Positions 7,036-8,112 of a DNA stretch of 8,112 bases are shown piece by piece. Under the pieces are notes generated by a model, which was given only the letters and a program-made list of their open reading frames with translations, was not told the DNA's origin and did not search any database. This DNA is from an uncultured Nannocystaceae bacterium (GTDB lineage: Bacteria; Myxococcota_A; Polyangia; Nannocystales; Nannocystaceae): the NCBI GenBank assembly GCA_938084085.1, contig CALKDV010000236.1, forward strand, positions 1 through 8,112, written 5' to 3'. The translations under genes were made by a program, and so were the position numbers. Each line of letters opens with the position of its first letter. The stretch's first letter is position 1.

Positions 7036-8112
7036 CTAGGGGCGGACGCGTGTTTTCGCCTCGTCTGCGGCGGTCTGTGCGCGCGCCCGGGTCTCGTTGG
7101 CGTGTTCACGTACGCTGGAGATCGAGAAGTGCCGTTGGAAGCCAGGCGCGCGGACGTCGAGGTCTCCGTCGCCGGAGGCGAGCCGAGAGTTGGCCGGATC
7201 CTGCGACCGCCAACTTTCGGGGACCCTGGTGATCAGCAGCCCTCCGTGAAACGCCTCGGAGGGCTCAAGGAAGACCGCGGGTGCGGGGATCCCATCGAAG
7301 AGGACAGAGGCTTCTGGGGTCTCCACGCTGGGAAAAGTCCCCATGCGGGTGCGCCATGCGACGTCGCCCGCGTTGTTGACCGTGCCGTAGAGCAGCAGCT
7401 CGGCTTCTTCGGCCGGCGGTTGATCCCCCGCGTCCCATGAACTGATGGTCGAGATAAACGGGTAGACCTGCAGGTAGACGTAGTCCGACACCCACACGGG
7501 GTTGCAGTAGGACATGTAGTCCTTGCGGGCGGTGGGCGAGTAGTAGAGGTTGTTGATGGTGTCGAACCCCCAGATTCCGATGTCTGCGTCTGGGTAGGGG
7601 TAGTCGTTGTCAGCGCCGGGTGCATCGCAAGGGGAGTGCGCGCGGCCTTGAGTGTGGCCAATTTCATGGACGAAGGTGTCTTGGACGCTCTTCTCCACCT
7701 GTACCGTTCCGTCCGTGAGGACGTCGGTGCGCCAGCGCCCCGCGGCGACCCGCAGCGAGGGGTCGTCAATGAAGTTGAAGTCATTGACCGCGATGGCCTG
7801 TCCATCGATGGCGCCGACACCTGGGACCATGGGGGTCTCGCCACAGGTCCGGATGATGCCGTACCAGTACTCGCCGGAGGGTGCGCCCATTTCCTCGCGG
7901 GTTTGCGCGAGGAAGTCGAGCATGAAGTCGAACCCATTGGAGACTGAAGTTTCGTAGGTCAACGTGGGTCCGACCGTGATGTCGACGTGGTCCGCGGGGT
8001 TGTGGGCCAAGAGCCAATCAGACAGCAACTGGATGTCGAGCTCAGTCGGCGAGGGGGCCTCGGGGCACGCGCTCCCGAGGTCGTGGAAGATGGGGACCAA
8101 CACCACATCGAT
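7036..8112 (-). CDS. M66-like secreted zinc metalloprotease (N-terminus beyond window)
   Basis: The frame is open at the right edge, so 358 C-terminal residues are seen. Numbering from the edge, the zinc site is VHEIGHTQGRAH at 148-159, with H149, E150, H153 and H159 matching the metzincin pattern HExxHxxGxxH. A Met-turn candidate is M200 in KDYMSYC (197-203), followed by WVSDY. The first visible residues IDVVLVPI and later WYGIIRTC and YPDADIGIWGFD fit the M66-like peptidases (StcE relatives) annotated in many myxobacteria. About 130 residues follow the catalytic domain, ending in a charged Ala/Arg tail with no sorting motif I recognise. The family is normally exported and cleaves proteins outside the cell; a signal peptide would be in the missing part. 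The GTG at 8106 is not a likely start because the frame and family sequence continue to the edge. The ole operon follows after 186 bp, with no evident functional link. Confidence 0.86.
   Translation of the reverse strand: MDVVLVPIFHDLGSACPEAPSPTELDIQLLSDWLLAHNPADHVDITVGPTLTYETSVSNGFDFMLDFLAQTREEMGAPSGEYWYGIIRTCGETPMVPGVGAIDGQAIAVNDFNFIDDPSLRVAAGRWRTDVLTDGTVQVEKSVQDTFVHEIGHTQGRAHSPCDAPGADNDYPYPDADIGIWGFDTINNLYYSPTARKDYMSYCNPVWVSDYVYLQVYPFISTISSWDAGDQPPAEEAELLLYGTVNNAGDVAWRTRMGTFPSVETPEASVLFDGIPAPAVFLEPSEAFHGGLLITRVPESWRSQDPANSRLASGDGDLDVRAPGFQRHFSISSVREHANETRARAQTAADEAKTRVRP

Overview
The window is GC-rich and every gene I can support lies on the minus strand. The style of the proteins points to a myxobacterial (Myxococcota, formerly Deltaproteobacteria) chromosome. 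The evidence is a secreted lipoprotein built from the myxobacterial cysteine-rich CGD...EECD repeat behind a Gly-Asp/Thr linker (the TTGDGDGD type common in Nannocystaceae-like proteomes), plus an M66-like secreted metalloprotease of a type I associate with the same group. The lineage is an inference; no rRNA or marker gene is present.

Layout in the direction of transcription, from high to low coordinates: (i) 8112-7036, the 3' part of an HExxHxxGxxH metalloprotease gene whose start is outside the window; (ii) 7035-6850, a 186-bp gap with a strong hairpin just after the protease stop and a second imperfect inverted repeat over a weak candidate promoter; (iii) 6849-2203, a complete, tightly packed oleA-oleB-oleC-oleD cluster; (iv) 2202-1946, a 257-bp gap without a supportable gene; (v) 1945-1052, a class I SAM-dependent methyltransferase with a CxxC...CxxC N-terminus; (vi) 1038-1, the 5' part of the cysteine-rich repeat lipoprotein gene, 13 bp after the methyltransferase and running off the left edge.

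The ole genes form a known pathway for long-chain olefins by head-to-head fatty acyl condensation. OleA joins two acyl-CoAs into a beta-keto acid, OleD reduces it to a beta-hydroxy acid, OleC uses ATP to close a beta-lactone, and OleB decarboxylates the lactone to a cis-olefin. All key catalytic residues I know for these families are present. The junctions (7-bp or 4-bp overlap for A/B, 11-bp gap with the SD inside the stop for B/C, ATGA overlap for C/D) indicate one translationally coupled transcript, which fits the known physical association of OleB, OleC and OleD.

I found no mobile element, CRISPR array, tRNA or rRNA, and nothing that I can defend as a wholly new system. The points most worth following are the possible operator upstream of oleA and the unexplained methyltransferase-lipoprotein pair. 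The long plus-strand open frames look like antisense shadows of the minus-strand genes.
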